This document shows, in pieces, positions 8,991 through 16,991 of a stretch of DNA of 64,000 nucleotides. The notes below the pieces were generated by a model, which saw only the letters and a list, made by a program, of their open reading frames with translations, did no database searches and had not been told where the DNA came from. Both the position numbers and the translations under genes were made by a program. Source of the stretch: Flavisphingopyxis sp963800335 (GTDB lineage: Bacteria; Pseudomonadota; Alphaproteobacteria; Sphingomonadales; Sphingomonadaceae); the NCBI GenBank assembly GCA_963800335.1, contig CAWDAN010000002.1, positions 248,001-312,000 of the forward strand, written 5' to 3'. Positions within the stretch are counted from its first letter, which is position 1; every line of letters begins with the position of its first letter.

Positions 8991-9746
8991 TCAGCGGGCA
9001 CCCGCAGCGCGCAATTTCTCGCTTACCGTCACGACGGGATCGACGCCCTGGACGAGCGAGAAGGCTTCGCCGTTGAGGACGAAAGTCGGTGTGCCCTGAA
9101 TATCGAACTGCTTGCCGGCCGCATCGGACCGCGACTGGACGCCGAGGACGTTGGCCGGGTCGCCATAGCACTGGTCGAGCTGCTGCTCGCTCAGTCCGCG
9201 TGCCTTGTAGAAATCATAGAGTCCCACACCCTTGGCGTAGGTGATGAATTTCTTGTTGTCGGGTAGCGACTGCATCGTCTGTGCGGCCTGCTCCATGTTC
9301 TGGGCACCGTTGAACAGCTCTTCCTGGCTGACATAGATGTTGTGCATCAACGGATAATAACGATCCTTGCCCGCGCACTGCAGGGCAGCGGCGGCAAGAG
9401 CGTCGAGCGGGTTGCGCAGGAAATTGCTGAATTCATACGCAACCTGGCCGCTGTCGACGAATTCGCTGACAATCTTGGGTTCGGCCTGCTGCGCGAAGTC
9501 GGCGCAGTGGCTGCAGGTCAGCGAACCGTATTCGACCAGTTTGATCTTCGCGTCTGGGTTGCCCATCACAAAGCCACCATCTGCGGTCGCGGTAATGACG
9601 TCGGACCATTTCTGACCCTGCGGCGCAGCGACCTTGGCTACGGCGTCCTGCTGCGTTTCATTGCCGACGGTGTCGGACTTGCCGCACGCACCTAGCGCGA
9701 GTGCGCTGCCGAGGCCAATCAGGGTGAGGGTGGAAAGTTTGCGCAT
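8991..9746 (-). CDS. DsbA-family thiol oxidoreductase, probable lipoprotein
   Basis: The 251-residue product begins with a signal peptide ending in a lipobox-like LALGAC (residues about 16-21), so it is probably anchored in the membrane facing the periplasm. The thioredoxin fold is shown by KLVEYGSLTCSHCADFA (CSHC active site, about residues 70-86) and a cis-proline loop GTPTFVLNGEAFS near residue 217. Such proteins catalyse disulfide formation or isomerisation in exported proteins. It lies 24 bases downstream of a second DsbA-like gene and 36 bases upstream of smc, on the same strand. The natural substrate is not predictable. Confidence 0.88.
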   Translation of the reverse strand: MRKLSTLTLIGLGSALALGACGKSDTVGNETQQDAVAKVAAPQGQKWSDVITATADGGFVMGNPDAKIKLVEYGSLTCSHCADFAQQAEPKIVSEFVDSGQVAYEFSNFLRNPLDALAAAALQCAGKDRYYPLMHNIYVSQEELFNGAQNMEQAAQTMQSLPDNKKFITYAKGVGLYDFYKARGLSEQQLDQCYGDPANVLGVQSRSDAAGKQFDIQGTPTFVLNGEAFSLVQGVDPVVTVSEKLRAAGAR

Positions 9747-9770
9747 GATGTTCTCCGGTTAAGCGATGAA

Positions 9771-10496
9771 TCAGGTGTGGGCGGAACGCGCGGCGACAAG
9801 TGCACTTTGCACTCCGGCCCAATCGAAAACGTCGTAGAGCAAATGACCGTTGAGCGTGAAGCTCGGCGTGCTTTCGACGCCGGTCACGTGGCTGGCATAG
9901 TTGGTGCTGTCGGCGATCGCCTGAAGTTTGACGGTATCGGCGAGGCAGGCGGAAAGCTTTTCGGCTTTGATGCCGCGCTTCGCGAGCAGCGGTTGAAGCC
10001 CGCTGTCGGCGATGACCATCGCCATTCCGCCCGTTGCGCCAAGCGCATCTCTCTGGGCTTGCCGTTCGGGCGGTGCCGTCTCGAGCCTGACGAGCCAGTC
10101 AGGTTGTGCGGCGAGGACCGCCAGGTGATTGCCAAAGACTTGGTCGGGCGTGCCGCAGGTCACCGCGAGCGAAATCGCGTAGTCGATCGTCGTGCGCAGA
10201 TAGGGCCGGATCTCGACCGAAGTCGATCCGTCGGCAATGAATCCACTGGCGAGCGGCTTGGCCGATTCGCCCGCGAAATGGGCGCAGTGCGGACAGGTGT
10301 AGCTGATATATTCGACCAGCTTGTTGGGCGCATCGGGATTGCCGATGAGCACGCCTCCCGCAGGCGCGGTGACAATGTTTTTCGACCAGTCGACCCGGGC
10401 CTGCGCGTTTGCCGCCTCAGGTGTTGCCGTTGCCGCGACTGCCACCAGGGCAAGAACGCACAGCGGGGTGGCGAAGAGGATACGCGAGATTGAAAT
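9771..10496 (-). CDS. DsbA-family thiol oxidoreductase, start codon unusual
   Basis: This is a thioredoxin-fold exported oxidoreductase with a KLVEYISYTCPHCAHFA segment (CPHC active site) and a cis-proline loop TPSFTLNGHLLYD. The first standard start is GTG at 10445, but that removes most of a good signal peptide. The same frame continues upstream through RILFATPLCVLALVAVAA to a stop, with no ATG, GTG or TTG at its head. A ribosome-binding site AAAGGA (10505-10510) sits 8 bases before an ATT codon at 10494-10496, which gives a complete signal peptide. I therefore extend the gene to 10496. ATT starts are rare, so an altered ATG is also possible. Predicted cleavage lies near ANA-QA. It is the paralogue and upstream neighbour of the other DsbA-like gene. 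Confidence 0.82.
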   Translation of the reverse strand: MSISRILFATPLCVLALVAVAATATPEAANAQARVDWSKNIVTAPAGGVLIGNPDAPNKLVEYISYTCPHCAHFAGESAKPLASGFIADGSTSVEIRPYLRTTIDYAISLAVTCGTPDQVFGNHLAVLAAQPDWLVRLETAPPERQAQRDALGATGGMAMVIADSGLQPLLAKRGIKAEKLSACLADTVKLQAIADSTNYASHVTGVESTPSFTLNGHLLYDVFDWAGVQSALVAARSAHT

Positions 10497-10504
10497 GGAA
10501 AGCG

Positions 10505-10510
10505 TCCTTT
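10505..10510 (-). promoter_or_regulatory. Ribosome-binding site supporting an ATT start
   Basis: AAAGGA on the minus strand lies 8 bases before an ATT codon (10494-10496) that opens the frame with a complete signal peptide. No such site lies at a good distance from the GTG at 10445. It favours the longer N-terminus of the DsbA-like protein. Confidence 0.45.
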
Positions 10511-10520
10511 GAGCAAAGTC

Positions 10521-11114
10521 TCAGCTGATTTTAGGCGGCCCGCTGCTGTTGACAAGGCCGCTGGCCAATCCTTCGAGAACCTTTTTGAGTTCGGGATCGC
10601 CGATGTCGCGCAAACTGTCGCCAATTTCGACCGGGATCGGCTTGAGCGACGGTGGCGGGCGGTTCGGTGCGGCGCGGGTCGGCGTCACGCGACCCTGCGA
10701 CATGCGGATGCGTTCGACCGCGGCATAGCCGAAAAAGCGGTTCACCCGCTCGATCAGCTCGGGCTCGATATGCTGGAGCATCGGCGCGTGGGCACCCGAT
10801 ACGGTGAGGTGGAGCGTGCCGCCTTCGCGCTTGCCGTGCGGAAAGCGCAGCGATTCGGGCGCGGTCACTTCGGCATAGCGGTCGCCGACGATATCGGGCC
10901 AGCGCGTGACGATCGAGCTTTGCACGAAGCCGAAACGGCGAAAGGCGGCGCGGCCGATTTCGGGCATCAGATCGGCGATATTGCGCGCCGGTCCGCCGCG
11001 CGGCCGTTCCTGGCGGACGAGCTTGGGCGCGGCTTTGGCGCGCGGCCTTTTCGCCGGCGCCGCTGCTTTCGCCTTCGTGGGGTCTGCGGGTCGTTTCGCC
11101 ATGCGGTGCATCAT
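10521..11114 (-). CDS. DciA/DUF721-family protein
   Basis: The product has about 40 basic, Ala/Lys/Arg-rich residues followed by a DUF721 domain beginning at NIADLMPEIGRAAFRRFGF and continuing through IVTRWPDIVGDRYAE and the GGTLHLTVSGAHAPMLQH segment. DUF721 proteins include DciA, the loader or regulator of the replicative helicase DnaB in bacteria lacking DnaC. That role is a family inference. The gene is divergent from mutY (14 bases apart) and heads the block containing the two DsbA-like genes and smc. Starts at 11114, 11111 and 11102 are all possible. Confidence 0.8.
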   Translation of the reverse strand: MMHRMAKRPADPTKAKAAAPAKRPRAKAAPKLVRQERPRGGPARNIADLMPEIGRAAFRRFGFVQSSIVTRWPDIVGDRYAEVTAPESLRFPHGKREGGTLHLTVSGAHAPMLQHIEPELIERVNRFFGYAAVERIRMSQGRVTPTRAAPNRPPPSLKPIPVEIGDSLRDIGDPELKKVLEGLASGLVNSSGPPKIS

Positions 11115-11128
11115 GCCATAGCCAACCC

Positions 11129-12197
11129 ATGACAGTCGAGCAGCCAGATCCGAAGCGGGGCGATATCGCGGTCCGATTGCTCGCCTGGTACGATGACTCG
11201 GCGCGTGACCTGCCGTGGCGCGTCGCGCCCGGCAGCGCGAAACGCGGTGACCCCTATCGCATCTGGCTGTCCGAGATCATGCTGCAGCAGACGACGGTTG
11301 CAGCGGTGATTCCCTATTTCGCAACGGTTCGTTGCGCGCTGGCCCAATGTCGTGGCACTCGCCGGCGCCGATGAGGGCGAGGTCATGGCGGCCTGGGCAG
11401 GGCTTGGCTATTACGCTCGTGCGCGCAACCTGATCGCCTGCGCGCGGCGCGTTCGCGATGAACATGGCGGCGTCTTTCCCGACAGCGAGACGGCGCTGCG
11501 CAGCCTGCCGGGGATCGGTGACTATACCGCGGCGGCAATCGCGGCGATTGCCTTCGACCACCCGGCGACGGTGGTCGATGCCAATGTCGAGCGCGTTGTG
11601 GCGAGGCTGTTCGCGATTCGCGAGGCTTTGCCACAAGCCAGGCGCGCGATCCGCACGGCGGCGGCAAGCATCACGCCCGAGCGGCGACCGGGCGATTTCG
11701 CCCAGGCGATGATGGATCTTGGCTCGCGGATCTGCACGCCGCGCAACCCCGATTGCTCCGCCTGTCCCTTGGCCGAACACTGCGCGGGCCATCGCCTCGG
11801 CATCGCCGCCGAGCTACCGGTCAAACCTGCCAGGCGCGTCCGTCCGCAGCGGCGCGGCTGGGCATACTGGGTCGAACGCGACGGCGCGATCCTGCTCGTC
11901 CGGCGGCCTGGCAAGGGGATGCTCGGCGGGATGCGTGCCTTGCCCGGGGGCGCGTGGGACGACGAACTCGGACCGGCGCCCATCGAAGCCAACCCCACCA
12001 GCATCGCCGTTCAGCATGTCTTCACCCATTTCGCGCTTGAACTGCATCTCGCCCGCTTGCCCGCCCAATCGCGGCTGGCAGGGGAGCTTGCCGGCGAATG
12101 GTGGCCCATCGAAAGCCTCGACGCGGCTGGATTGCCTACGTTATACGCCAAGGCGGCACGCGCGATCGCGGCTGCCGGACCAGTGGAAGGATCCTGA
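11129..12197 (+). CDS. mutY: A/G-specific adenine glycosylase MutY, frameshifted
   Basis: MutY removes adenine mispaired with 8-oxoguanine. The first 65 residues (LPWRVAPG, IWLSEIMLQQTTVAAVIPYF) are in one frame. After a break at about 11325-11331 the rest follows in the next frame: WPNVVALAGADEGEVMAAWA, YYARARNLIACA, the helix-hairpin-helix LPGIGDYTAAAIAAIAFDHP with its catalytic Asp region, the four-cysteine iron-sulfur loop (C-x6-C-x2-C-x5-C in ICTPRNPDCSACPLAEHC) and the C-terminal NUDIX-like 8-oxoG recognition domain. Dropping one G of the GG at 11326-11327 restores a continuous protein of about 355 residues. The ATG at 11129 is 14 bases from the divergent DUF721 gene. The stop abuts the next gene's ATG. 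Confidence 0.88.
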
Positions 12198-13481
12198 ATG
12201 CTGCACGAAACGATCATCGCCCGACGCGCCTTTCTCGGCGGCGCCCTGGCATCGGGCGCGCTACTTGGCGCCACGCCCGCGCACGCTTTCTTGCGCGAAG
12301 CCAATGCCTATCCGGCGCTCGACGCGTTTATCCGCGGTTTCGTCACGCGCAAGCAGCTTGCCGGGACGCTCGCGACGGTCGGCAAGGGATTTGCCGCGCC
12401 GACAGTCCTGTCGGCGGGCACGCTCGCCAACGACAGCAACAAGCCGGTCGATATCGACAGCCTGTGGCGGATTTATTCGATGACCAAGCCGATCACCGGC
12501 ATGGCGGCGATGATCCTGATCGGCGAGGGCAAGCTCAAGCTCGACCAGCCGCTCGCCGACATATTGCCCGTCTTTGCCAACATGAAGGTGCTCAAATCGG
12601 CCGACGGTCCGATCGCGGACGCGGTGCCCGCGAAGACACCGATCACGATCCGCCATTTGCTGACGCATACCGCCGGGCTAGGCTACAACATCATCCAGTC
12701 GGGGCCGATCAAGGCGGCGTATGAAAGCAACGGCATCGTCCCCGCGCAGCTGAGCCGCATGTCGCTGCCCGGCATTCCCAATCCCAAGCCCGCGCCGAGC
12801 CTGAAGGAATTTGCCGACCGGCTGGCCAGGCTGCCGCTTGTCTACGAGCCCGGCACCAAATGGAGCTATTCGGTCGCACTCGACCTGATGGGGCGCGTCA
12901 TCGAGGTTATTTCAGGCAAGCCTTTCGACCTGTTCCTGTCCGAGCGCATTTTTGCGCCGCTGGGCATGAAGAGCACCTATTTCCGGGTGCCGCAGAGCGA
13001 AATCGGGCGATTGACGACCAATTACCTGCCGCTAGGACCGGTCCTGCTGCCGGTCGATGTGGCGAGCAATTCGATCTATCTCGATGCGCCCGCTTTCCCC
13101 TTTGGCGGGGCGGGGCTGGTGACATCGGCGCGCGATTATGACCGCTTCCTGATGATGTTGCTCGGCGAAGGCGCGATCGGCGACGTACGCATTATGGCGC
13201 CCGCGACTGCGCGGCTCGGCATGTCGAACCTGCTTCCACCGGGCGTCTCGACCACGGGCACCTTTGCCGGTGGCGAGGGCTTCGGCGCGGGCGGGCGCGT
13301 CAGCCTGCCCAATTCGCCGCGCGGACCGGGCGTTTACGGCTGGGGCGGCGCGGCAGGCACGATCGCCTGGGTCGACACGACGCGCAAGATGCGCGTCGGC
13401 GGCTATGCGCAATATATGCCCGCCGAAGCGATGCCGTTCCAGTCGGGCCTACCCGAAGCGATCGCCAGGGACCTAGTCTGA
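12198..13481 (+). CDS. Secreted beta-lactamase-fold serine hydrolase
   Basis: The 427-residue product belongs to the class C beta-lactamase/esterase (PF00144) family. It starts with a twin-arginine-like export signal (IIARRAFLGGALASGALLG, cleavage near AHA). The nucleophile motif S-x-x-K is SMTK (about residue 94, WRIYSMTKPITGMAA). The second motif is YSV in KWSYSVALDLMG, and the third is a GWGGAAGT segment near residue 385. Members include esterases, D-amino-acid peptidases and lactamases, so the substrate is open; true beta-lactamase activity should not be assumed. It follows mutY with no gap and ends inside a 13-base tandem repeat. Confidence 0.85.
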   Translation: MLHETIIARRAFLGGALASGALLGATPAHAFLREANAYPALDAFIRGFVTRKQLAGTLATVGKGFAAPTVLSAGTLANDSNKPVDIDSLWRIYSMTKPITGMAAMILIGEGKLKLDQPLADILPVFANMKVLKSADGPIADAVPAKTPITIRHLLTHTAGLGYNIIQSGPIKAAYESNGIVPAQLSRMSLPGIPNPKPAPSLKEFADRLARLPLVYEPGTKWSYSVALDLMGRVIEVISGKPFDLFLSERIFAPLGMKSTYFRVPQSEIGRLTTNYLPLGPVLLPVDVASNSIYLDAPAFPFGGAGLVTSARDYDRFLMMLLGEGAIGDVRIMAPATARLGMSNLLPPGVSTTGTFAGGEGFGAGGRVSLPNSPRGPGVYGWGGAAGTIAWVDTTRKMRVGGYAQYMPAEAMPFQSGLPEAIARDLV

Positions 13482-13506
13482 TTATTAGGTCTGATTATTG
13501 GTTCTG
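13477..13506. repeat. 13-base tandem repeat over a stop codon
   Basis: TCTGATTATT recurs at 13477 and 13490 with a 13-base period, and TCTGAT starts again at 13503. The first copy contains the stop codon of the serine hydrolase, and the array ends 11 bases before the nudC start. Changes in copy number would not alter either protein but could change the spacing between the genes. Confidence 0.7.
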
Positions 13507-13517
13507 ATCGCAAGCCT

Positions 13518-14405
13518 GTGACTCGTACTCGCACCCCCGCACTGACCGGCGCGCGGATCGACCGCGCCGATCATGTCCGTGGCGATGCCGACCGGCTCGC
13601 CGCGGCGCTCGGCGACCGGCGTGCGCGGTTGTTGCTGCTCGACGCGCTCGATCCGGTGGTCGAGGATGGGCTGCTCGGCTGGACCAGCCTCGGCCTGATC
13701 GACGAGGGCGCCGAGCCGTTGTTCCTCGGGCTGCTCGACGATATCCCGCATTTCGCGCCTTTGCCCGCCGATGTTTCGCGGATCGACGGGCGATCGCGCA
13801 GCGCGTGGGCCGCGCTGACGCTGCTCGCACCCGACGAGGCGGCGCTTTATGCCAGCGCGCGCAGCCTCGTCGCCTGGCATGCTTCGTATCGCTTTTGCGC
13901 CAATTGCGGCAGCGGGACCGCTATCGCCAAGGGCGGCTGGCAACGCGATTGCGACGGTTGCGGAGCCCAGCATTTTCCGCGCACAGACCCCGTCGTTATC
14001 ATGCTTGCGCGCCATAGCGACGCGAACGGGGTCGAGCGCGTCCTTGTCGGTCACGGCGTCGGCTTTCCCCCGGGGCGAATGTCGGCGCTGGCGGGCTTCA
14101 TCGAGCCGGGCGAGAGCATCGAGGAAGCGGTCCGGCGCGAACTGTTCGAAGAGGCGGGGATCGTCGCCGAGACGGTCGAGTATATCGCCAGCCAGCCCTG
14201 GCCGTTCGCATCGTCGCTGATGATCGGCTGCATCGCCGATGTCGCCGATCCGGCGCTGACGCTCGACACCAAAGAAGTCGACGCGGCGATCTGGGTCATG
14301 CGCGAAGAGGTCGCCGCGGCATTGGCGGGCGAGGAGGACGCCCGCTTCCTCGCACCACCGCCCATCGCGATCGCGCGAACCTTGCTCGAGGCTTGGGTGG
14401 GCTAG
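13518..14405 (+). CDS. nudC: NAD+ diphosphatase NudC
   Basis: NudC hydrolyses NADH/NAD+ to NMN(H) and AMP and can remove NAD caps from RNA. The 295-residue product shows the zinc ribbon (FCANCGSG and DCDGCGAQHF, residues about 130-155), the NUDIX box spread over GFIEPGESIEEAVRRELFEE followed by AGI (about 194-216), and the NADH-specific SQPWPFASSLM segment just after it, which separates NudC from other NUDIX hydrolases. The start is GTG at 13518. An N-terminal NUDIX-like domain precedes the zinc ribbon, as usual. It lies 36 bases downstream of the serine hydrolase and may be co-transcribed with it. Confidence 0.92.
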   Translation: MTRTRTPALTGARIDRADHVRGDADRLAAALGDRRARLLLLDALDPVVEDGLLGWTSLGLIDEGAEPLFLGLLDDIPHFAPLPADVSRIDGRSRSAWAALTLLAPDEAALYASARSLVAWHASYRFCANCGSGTAIAKGGWQRDCDGCGAQHFPRTDPVVIMLARHSDANGVERVLVGHGVGFPPGRMSALAGFIEPGESIEEAVRRELFEEAGIVAETVEYIASQPWPFASSLMIGCIADVADPALTLDTKEVDAAIWVMREEVAAALAGEEDARFLAPPPIAIARTLLEAWVG

Positions 14406-14505
14406 TCTGCGGTACGCGCAGATCACCCTTGATAGTAAAGATTAGGTCGCAGCCTACTTCCCACCCTAAACATGCCAATGCTGGACCATTTTGTCAGAAC
14501 GCTGG

Positions 14506-14916
14506 CTAAACCAACGCGAGCTTGCTCAGCTCCTTGAGCACATGGGCGGGGATTGCGGCGATGTCGTCGAGGTCGCCGTCGAAGTCCTTGGGCGCGTCGG
14601 TCGCCGTCAGATAGCGCCAGCCTTGGTGGGCTCGCTTGGGCTTGGGCTGGACGGGGATGACGCGCGGATCGAGGACGATTTCGATGCGCCCGTCGGGGGC
14701 ATCCTCGAAAGCGGTAATCTCGCTGCGTCCGACGATCTGGTGCGCGAGGATCCAATAAAGCGAGCCGCCTATCATCTCGGCATGGCGCGTCGGGCGATAG
14801 CGCGTCGTCATGCGCATTTTGCCGTCGGGTGCTTCGCGTCCGCGCAAGGCAATGCGATCGGCGAGATACTGGAAGCTGTCGCAGCCAAAGGCGATCTTGG
14901 TCATGTGGAGCGGCAT
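14506..14916 (-). CDS. DUF1489 family protein
   Basis: The 136-residue product starting MPLHMTKIAFGCDSFQYLAD matches the N-terminus of the alphaproteobacterial DUF1489 family, which has no known function. The frame is open further upstream to 14976, but the MPLH start at 14916 is the family-like one. No signal peptide or membrane segment is visible. The C-terminus (IPAHVLKELSKLAL) is conserved in character. It lies just downstream of the popZ-like gene on the same strand. Confidence 0.8.
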   Translation of the reverse strand: MPLHMTKIAFGCDSFQYLADRIALRGREAPDGKMRMTTRYRPTRHAEMIGGSLYWILAHQIVGRSEITAFEDAPDGRIEIVLDPRVIPVQPKPKRAHQGWRYLTATDAPKDFDGDLDDIAAIPAHVLKELSKLALV

Positions 14917-14976
14917 CGCTCCTATCTGGTCACGCAGGCCACGCAGCGCAAGCGCGATGCGCGGGCCATGTCCCAA

Positions 14977-15435
14977 TCAGTCGTCGCGTTTTGTCAGCCG
15001 TTCGACTTCGCGCGTGACGATCCGTTCGACGAGGCTGGGCAGATGTTCGTCGAGCCACGCCTTGAGCATCGGCTTCAGGCTTTCGCGAACGAGATCGTCG
15101 ATCGTCGTCGGAGCGGTGGTCGGGGCGGCGTTCGTGTCGGTGCCGGTCTGCAGCAGGGAAGCAAGTGTCTGGCGGCTGGCGGCGAGCGCGTCAGGCGACA
15201 GGATCGTCGCATCATCCTCGAGCGGATCGGCCGCGTGCTGGCTGATTGTCTCGGCTTGCGGCGCGGGTCGTTGGTCCTGTTCGTGGAATTCGGACGCCTG
15301 CGTCAGCTCGAGCGGCTCTTCGCCATCGTCGTCGGCGGAGGTCGGGCTATCGTCTATCACACGCGTCGCATCCTCGCGTTCGATGACGCGGCGGATCGAG
15401 GACAAGATGTCCTCCATTGACGGCTCTTTGGACAT
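14977..15435 (-). CDS. DUF2497 / PopZ-like polar organising protein
   Basis: The product (about 152 residues) has the DUF2497/PopZ layout: a short N-terminal helix (MSKEPSMEDILSSIRRVI), a long acidic, Pro/Glu/Gln-rich disordered middle, and a C-terminal helical region (DDLVRESLKPMLKAWLDEHL and PSLVERIVTREVERL) for oligomerisation. In Caulobacter, PopZ forms polar condensates that anchor the chromosome origin and recruit cell-cycle regulators. Function here is inferred from family and architecture. The start is the ATG at 15435; one three codons earlier (15444) is also possible. A CtrA-type half-site lies about 20 bases upstream. Confidence 0.82.
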   Translation of the reverse strand: MSKEPSMEDILSSIRRVIEREDATRVIDDSPTSADDDGEEPLELTQASEFHEQDQRPAPQAETISQHAADPLEDDATILSPDALAASRQTLASLLQTGTDTNAAPTTAPTTIDDLVRESLKPMLKAWLDEHLPSLVERIVTREVERLTKRDD

Positions 15436-15455
15436 ATCGCCCATGATACTCCCCT

Positions 15456-15463
15456 ATGGTTAA
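15456..15463 (-). promoter_or_regulatory. Candidate CtrA half-site upstream of the popZ-like gene
   Basis: ATGGTTAA on the plus strand reads TTAACCAT on the minus strand, an exact match to the 8-base motif associated with CtrA in several alphaproteobacteria. It lies 20 bases before the start codon of the popZ-like gene on that strand. A binding role is inferred; a single 8-mer match is modest evidence. Confidence 0.4.
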
Positions 15464-15497
15464 CGCCTGTTAGCGCGAGCGCCATGGGGAGGGAAGC

Positions 15498-16976
15498 CTA
15501 TTGTGGCGAGGGTGTCGTGCGCTCCGGCGAGGCAGCGTCGCCGGCCACATGGGCGTCCTGCGCCGGCGTGTTGACCGTTGTGGTCGCCTGCGGCGCGGGC
15601 GCGGGATCCTGGCCCCAGTCCCAGATCTTGTTGCGGACGCGATCGTAATTGAGCTGCGGGTCGTAAAGCGCACCGCCGTCGAGGCCGAGATCCTGCGCTT
15701 CGGCCTTGCCCATTGCCGCGAGCAATGTGAAGGCGGCGACGTAGGCGTCGCGCCGCGCGCTGACCAGCGTCACCTGTGCGTTGAGATATTCCTGTTCGGC
15801 ATTGAGGATGTCGAGGATCGTCCGGTTGCCGACGCTGTTTTCGGCGCGGACGCCTTCGAGGCTCAGCTGGGCGGCATCGGAGGCGACCTGCGCCGACTGG
15901 ATCACCTGCAGCGATGCCTGCCAGCTGGCATAGGCCGAACGCACCTGTGCGACGACCGAGCGCTCGGTCTCGACCAGCCGTTCCATCGATTGCGACGAAC
16001 GGGCTTGCGCCTGGCGGACCTGCGCGGCGGGGCGCCCGCCCTGGAAGATCGGGATCGTCGCGGTCACGCCCGCCGAACCCGTCGTCTGGCTTTGCGCAAA
16101 GCTGACCCCCGGGGTATTGCTGCCGATCGTGCCGAGATAGTTTACGTAACCCGTCTGGCCCGTCAGCGCGACCTGCGGCAACTTTGCCGCCTGCGCGACG
16201 CGAATATCATAACGCGTCGCGTCGACGGTGATCTGCGCCGCCTCGATATCGGGATTGTCGGCGAGTGAGACCGCGACTGCCTCCTGCGGTGACGCGGGGA
16301 GATTGGGCAGCGGCGGGGGTGGCTGGAGGTCGGTCGGCGCGTCGCCGATAATCTGGATATAGCGCTCGCGGCTCGAAATCAGGCGCGATTCGGCGGTCTG
16401 CAACTGGCTGCGTGCGGTGGCGAGGCGCGATTTGGACTGAGCGACGTCGGTCCGCGTCAGATCGCCGATCTCGAACCGATCGCCGGTTGCCTGGCGATTG
16501 ACGCCGAGGACCTCGACGTTGCTGCGGTTGAGGGCGACGAGCGCCTGGTCGCGGATGACGTCCATATAGGCGGCGACCGCCTGGCTGAAGACGCTCGATT
16601 CGGTCGCGCGGAGATTGGCCTGGCCAGCTTCGACGCGCTTTTCGGCGGCATTGATCGCGTTCTTGACCGCGCCGCCCTGATAGATCGGGATGCTTATCTG
16701 TGGTCCGATCGATAATGCGCGGTCAGGCGATGAGAAACTGTTCGACGATTGCAGCAGATATTCGGTGTAGCTGCCCTGGACGCCGACATTGGGCAGGCCA
16801 TTGGCGCGCGCCAGCGGCACGGTCTCGTCGGTTACGCGCTGGCCGGCGCGCGCACCGGTCAGCGTCGGGTTGTTCTCATACGCTTTGGCGAGCGCATCGC
16901 GCAGAGTGTCGGCGCTGGCGGCGGCGGGCAGGGAGAGCGCGACAAGGGCAGTGCCGACAAAAAGGGGAAAGCGCAT
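15498..16976 (-). CDS. tolC: TolC-family outer-membrane efflux protein
   Basis: The 492-residue product has a cleavable signal peptide (LFVGTALVALSLPAAASA) and the two-fold repeated outer-membrane efflux protein domain, beginning DTLRDALAKAYENNPTLTGAR with a matching second half (EAVAVSLADNPDIEAAQITV). TolC-type trimers form the outer-membrane duct of type I secretion and multidrug efflux systems. Long helical stretches (SNVEVLGVNRQATGDRFEIG, SARRDAYVAAFTLLAAMGK) fit the tunnel. A proline/alanine-rich tail follows. pcm lies 15 bases upstream on the same strand, a combination common in sphingomonads. No inner-membrane partner is nearby. Confidence 0.9.
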   Translation of the reverse strand: MRFPLFVGTALVALSLPAAASADTLRDALAKAYENNPTLTGARAGQRVTDETVPLARANGLPNVGVQGSYTEYLLQSSNSFSSPDRALSIGPQISIPIYQGGAVKNAINAAEKRVEAGQANLRATESSVFSQAVAAYMDVIRDQALVALNRSNVEVLGVNRQATGDRFEIGDLTRTDVAQSKSRLATARSQLQTAESRLISSRERYIQIIGDAPTDLQPPPPLPNLPASPQEAVAVSLADNPDIEAAQITVDATRYDIRVAQAAKLPQVALTGQTGYVNYLGTIGSNTPGVSFAQSQTTGSAGVTATIPIFQGGRPAAQVRQAQARSSQSMERLVETERSVVAQVRSAYASWQASLQVIQSAQVASDAAQLSLEGVRAENSVGNRTILDILNAEQEYLNAQVTLVSARRDAYVAAFTLLAAMGKAEAQDLGLDGGALYDPQLNYDRVRNKIWDWGQDPAPAPQATTTVNTPAQDAHVAGDAASPERTTPSPQ

Positions 16977-16991
16977 GGGATAGTGTCTCGC

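Noticed and set aside
6414..9266. A 950-codon open frame on the plus strand opposite smc
   Set aside because: It is a low-complexity Arg/Ala/Gly-rich translation of the GC-rich antisense strand, while smc motifs on the other strand are unambiguous. Many similar antisense frames (for example at 38242-39858 and 61969-63741) were dismissed for the same reason.
5493..12197. Programmed ribosomal frameshifting in smc, rsmE and mutY
   Set aside because: No slippery heptamer with a downstream structure recurs at the sites, the families are not known to use recoding, and the same type of break occurs in unrelated genes, which fits sequence error better.
12198..13481. Antibiotic-resistance beta-lactamase
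   Set aside because: The S-x-x-K and YSV motifs place it in the broad serine hydrolase family, but nothing specific to true class C lactamases is evident.
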